This document shows positions 62,599 through 64,000 of a stretch of 64,000 bases of DNA, in pieces. The position numbers and the translations under genes were made by a program. Position 1 is the stretch's first letter. Each line of letters begins with the position of its first letter. This DNA comes from JACKAN01 sp964502735 (GTDB lineage Bacteria; Bdellovibrionota; Bdellovibrionia; Bdellovibrionales; UBA1609): contig CAZCYD010000002.1 in the NCBI GenBank assembly GCA_964502735.1, positions 78,441 to 142,440 of the forward strand, in the 5' to 3' direction. The notes beneath the pieces are model-generated. The model searched no databases. It saw only the letters and a program-made list of their open reading frames with translations, and was not told the DNA's origin.

Positions 62599-63162
62599 AT
62601 GACACAAAGCGACCTCACAAAAAAATCGGAAACACACCTAGTCTTCCAGAAGGTGGGTATTTTTATTGATGCTGAAAATATTGAAATGTCGGGATTGAAG
62701 CACCATGAGGGTCGAACCGACTACAAAAAGATATTGGAGCAAGTTGGGGACCGTGAAATTTTAAGAATTCTTTATTATAAGCCTGAGTACAAAGAGATAT
62801 CATCGGATTTTGAGAGTTTTTGGGCCAGTTTAGGTGGAGAAATCAAGAGGCCCGCCAAAAATGCAGATACTTTTTTGGTCATTGATGCTGTGACGATGGC
62901 CGACAAATTGGATGTGGTTATTATTCTAGGGGGAGACAAGGATTTTCTTCCGTTGGTTTGGTATCTAAGGTCTCGAGGGTGTCGGGTAGAGATATGGTCT
63001 TGGCCAGAGACGACTTCACCGGAAGTCAAAAGTGCTTGTGATTACTATTTTCCCCTGACGACAAAATTTGTGATTGGAGGGGGCGAAATGAAGTCTCGAT
63101 CTCGGGGACGTAGTACAAAAAAGAAGGCTCCCCAAAATAGACAAACCCGCATCGAGGGGTAA
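62599..63162 (+). CDS. NYN-domain (LabA/DUF88-type) putative ribonuclease
   Basis: A 187-residue protein with a PIN-like NYN fold: VGIFIDAENIEMSG (Asp24, Glu26, Asn27), AKNADTFLVIDAVTMAD and ILGGDKDFLPLV, which together give the acidic metal site. The tail is basic (KSRSRGRSTKKKAPQNRQTR), likely RNA-binding. The family includes RNases and RNA-processing factors; the target is unknown. It lies alone upstream of tRNA-Arg. Confidence 0.8.
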   Translation: MTQSDLTKKSETHLVFQKVGIFIDAENIEMSGLKHHEGRTDYKKILEQVGDREILRILYYKPEYKEISSDFESFWASLGGEIKRPAKNADTFLVIDAVTMADKLDVVIILGGDKDFLPLVWYLRSRGCRVEIWSWPETTSPEVKSACDYYFPLTTKFVIGGGEMKSRSRGRSTKKKAPQNRQTRIEG

Positions 63163-63203
63163 AACCGTAAAACCAGATCCGTGGGTAAATTAGCTCATAC
63201 CCG

Positions 63204-63232
63204 TTGCCAGCGACTCAACTGAGTGGTAAAAG
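63204..63232 (+). promoter_or_regulatory. Probable sigma-70 promoter of tRNA-Arg
   Basis: TTGCCA (63204-63209), a 17-base spacer and TAAAAG (63227-63232), about 24 bases before the mature tRNA. The -10 matches the consensus only partly. Confidence 0.4.
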
Positions 63233-63256
63233 ATTCGGACTTAAGAATTCTAAATT

Positions 63257-63333
63257 GCACCCCTAGCTCAATTGGATAGAGTATTTGACTTCGGATCAAA
63301 GGGTTGGAGGTTCGAGTCCTCCGGGGTGCGCCA
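63257..63333 (+). tRNA. tRNA-Arg (anticodon TCG)
   Basis: A 77-base cloverleaf: acceptor GCACCCC/GGGGTGC, D-stem GCTC/GAGT, anticodon stem TTTGA/TCAAA with loop CTTCGGA (anticodon TCG), T-stem GGAGG/CCTCC with TTCGAGT, discriminator G and encoded CCA. All stems pair well. Confidence 0.95.
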
Positions 63334-63375
63334 TTTGTAACCTTTTTTATTCAACGATTTTGGATGCCGATTCTA

Positions 63376-63660
63376 TCAAGCACTTATTGCTTGAACTTTT
63401 TTGTGATTTTGTTCTGCATGCCACAGGTCGTAGTTGGACTGGAGATTGATCCAAAACTCCGGGGTTGTTTTTAATGCATCTGCAAAGGCTAGAGCTGTTT
63501 CAGCTGTGATCCCTCGTTTTTTATTAACTATTTCATTAATCTTTCCAGGTTTCCACCCCAAGTGCCTAGCAAGGTCTGATTGAGTTAGTCCAAGGTCATC
63601 AAGATAAAGTCTTTGCAGGATTTCTCCAGGGTGTCTTGGTGTGCGGTTCTTTGGTCTCAT
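63376..63660 (-). CDS. higA: HigA-family antitoxin (XRE helix-turn-helix)
   Basis: A 94-residue protein: HPGEILQRLYLDDLGLTQSD, then LARHLGWKPGKINEIVNKKR and GITAETALAFADALKTTPEFWINLQ, the standard HigA/VapI layout. It neutralises HigB and represses its own operon. It lies ten bases after the toxin gene, toxin first, as is usual for higBA. Confidence 0.92.
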   Translation of the reverse strand: MRPKNRTPRHPGEILQRLYLDDLGLTQSDLARHLGWKPGKINEIVNKKRGITAETALAFADALKTTPEFWINLQSNYDLWHAEQNHKKVQAISA

Positions 63661-63670
63661 TTATAACTCC

Positions 63671-63982
63671 TCAGTCATGGTAATCGGTAATCTCAACATT
63701 GTTAGCTTTGGTTTCGTCCCATTTAAATATGATTCTCCATTGGCTATTAATGCTAACACTCCAATATTCTTTTAAATCTCCTTTTAATTTGTGCAACCGT
63801 AGAACCGTAGAACCCCTATTGCTGGGTGGAGATTTTAAATCGTTTAAACTTGTGATCGCGTTTATTGCATCAAGTAAATCTCTGGCTCGCTCGTGGAGTT
63901 CTGTTGGAACTTTGCGAGAGGCTTTGGATTTAACTCCATCGAAGATGTCTTGAGTTGTCTTCCCTTTGATGCTTTCAATCAC
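63671..63982 (-). CDS. higB: HigB/RelE-family toxin
   Basis: A 103-residue RelE-fold mRNA interferase: LRLHKLKGDLKEYWSVSINS, then QWRIIFKWDETKANNVEITDYHD. The C-terminal WRI(I)F...V.I.DYH pattern is typical of HigB. The start is GTG at 63980-63982. TATACT (complement of 63989-63994) six bases upstream looks like a -10 box, which would make the mRNA leaderless; the -35 lies at or beyond the window end. The frame could extend further upstream only outside the window. Confidence 0.9.
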   Translation of the reverse strand: MIESIKGKTTQDIFDGVKSKASRKVPTELHERARDLLDAINAITSLNDLKSPPSNRGSTVLRLHKLKGDLKEYWSVSINSQWRIIFKWDETKANNVEITDYHD

Positions 63983-64000
63983 TATCTCAGTATACCGTAT

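Noticed and set aside
61630..63222. 14-base sequence CCAGCGACTCAACT shared (inverted) between ~61633-61646 and 63206-63219
   Set aside because: Matches of this length are expected by chance in 64 kb and no surrounding similarity exists, so it is not called an attachment site pair.
1..64000. CRISPR arrays, rRNA operons, prophage modules, secretion-system clusters
   Set aside because: No spacer-repeat pattern, rRNA signature or cluster of phage or secretion genes was found. The only defence-like module is the HigBA pair.

Overview
The window reads as chromosomal DNA of an AT-rich Gram-negative bacterium with a rich outer-membrane and periplasmic proteome. Many products carry lipoboxes or signal peptides, and there are FadL-like and other predicted beta-barrels, an A-type Fe-S carrier, FliL, two rhomboid proteases, two lipoprotein subtilases, two L,D-transpeptidases, a lytic transglycosylase and a PhoD-like phosphatase. 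This combination fits the Bdellovibrionota (Bdellovibrio-like predators). That placement is inference from gene content and style, because no rRNA or other decisive marker is present.

Layout. 1-2.4 kb: a tight plus-strand operon of the sppA 3' end, a HIT hydrolase, methylmalonyl-CoA epimerase, a rhomboid protease and a small protein. 2.4-10.5 kb: an L,D-transpeptidase, fliL, an M16 peptidase pair (one catalytic, one degenerate lipoprotein), two tandem paralogous membrane proteins and a subtilase lipoprotein. 10.7-13.9 kb: a LysR regulator facing the nrdR-nusB-orphan-ppsR operon. 14-24 kb: an OM lipoprotein with an RsmB-type methyltransferase, a lytic transglycosylase, dihydroorotase, a coiled-coil/HEAT pair and secreted orphans.

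24-28 kb looks like a small decayed island: tRNA-Met(CAT), an orphan secreted protein, a degenerate transposase C-terminus, and a long secreted-protein gene broken by a single in-frame TGA. 28-36 kb: a secreted alpha/beta hydrolase, two OM proteins, a PhoD phosphatase, a second rhomboid and an ABC-F ATPase. 36-42 kb: ftsY, then a tight zapA-fthC-rny-tyrS-ferredoxin operon in which the RNase Y homologue has lost most of its HD-domain metal ligands.

42-50 kb: a 984-residue metalloprotease/propeller/barrel protein, an orphan, and a two-glycosyltransferase unit bounded by two very long structured inverted repeats, then the A-type Fe-S carrier and a UbiB-family kinase. 51-57 kb: CinA-like protein, Na/Pi cotransporter, proteinase-K-like lipoprotein, a second L,D-transpeptidase and a glycosyltransferase. 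57.6-60.2 kb: a polyamine operon with a eukaryotic-type AdoMet decarboxylase and spermidine synthase, plus a TrmH methyltransferase. 60.8-64 kb: queF behind a leader that can sequester its own Shine-Dalgarno, small orphans, a NYN-domain protein, tRNA-Arg(TCG) and a HigBA toxin-antitoxin pair.

A family of short palindromic intergenic repeats (five copies seen) is scattered across the window. One copy is embedded in the ends of one of the giant hairpins.
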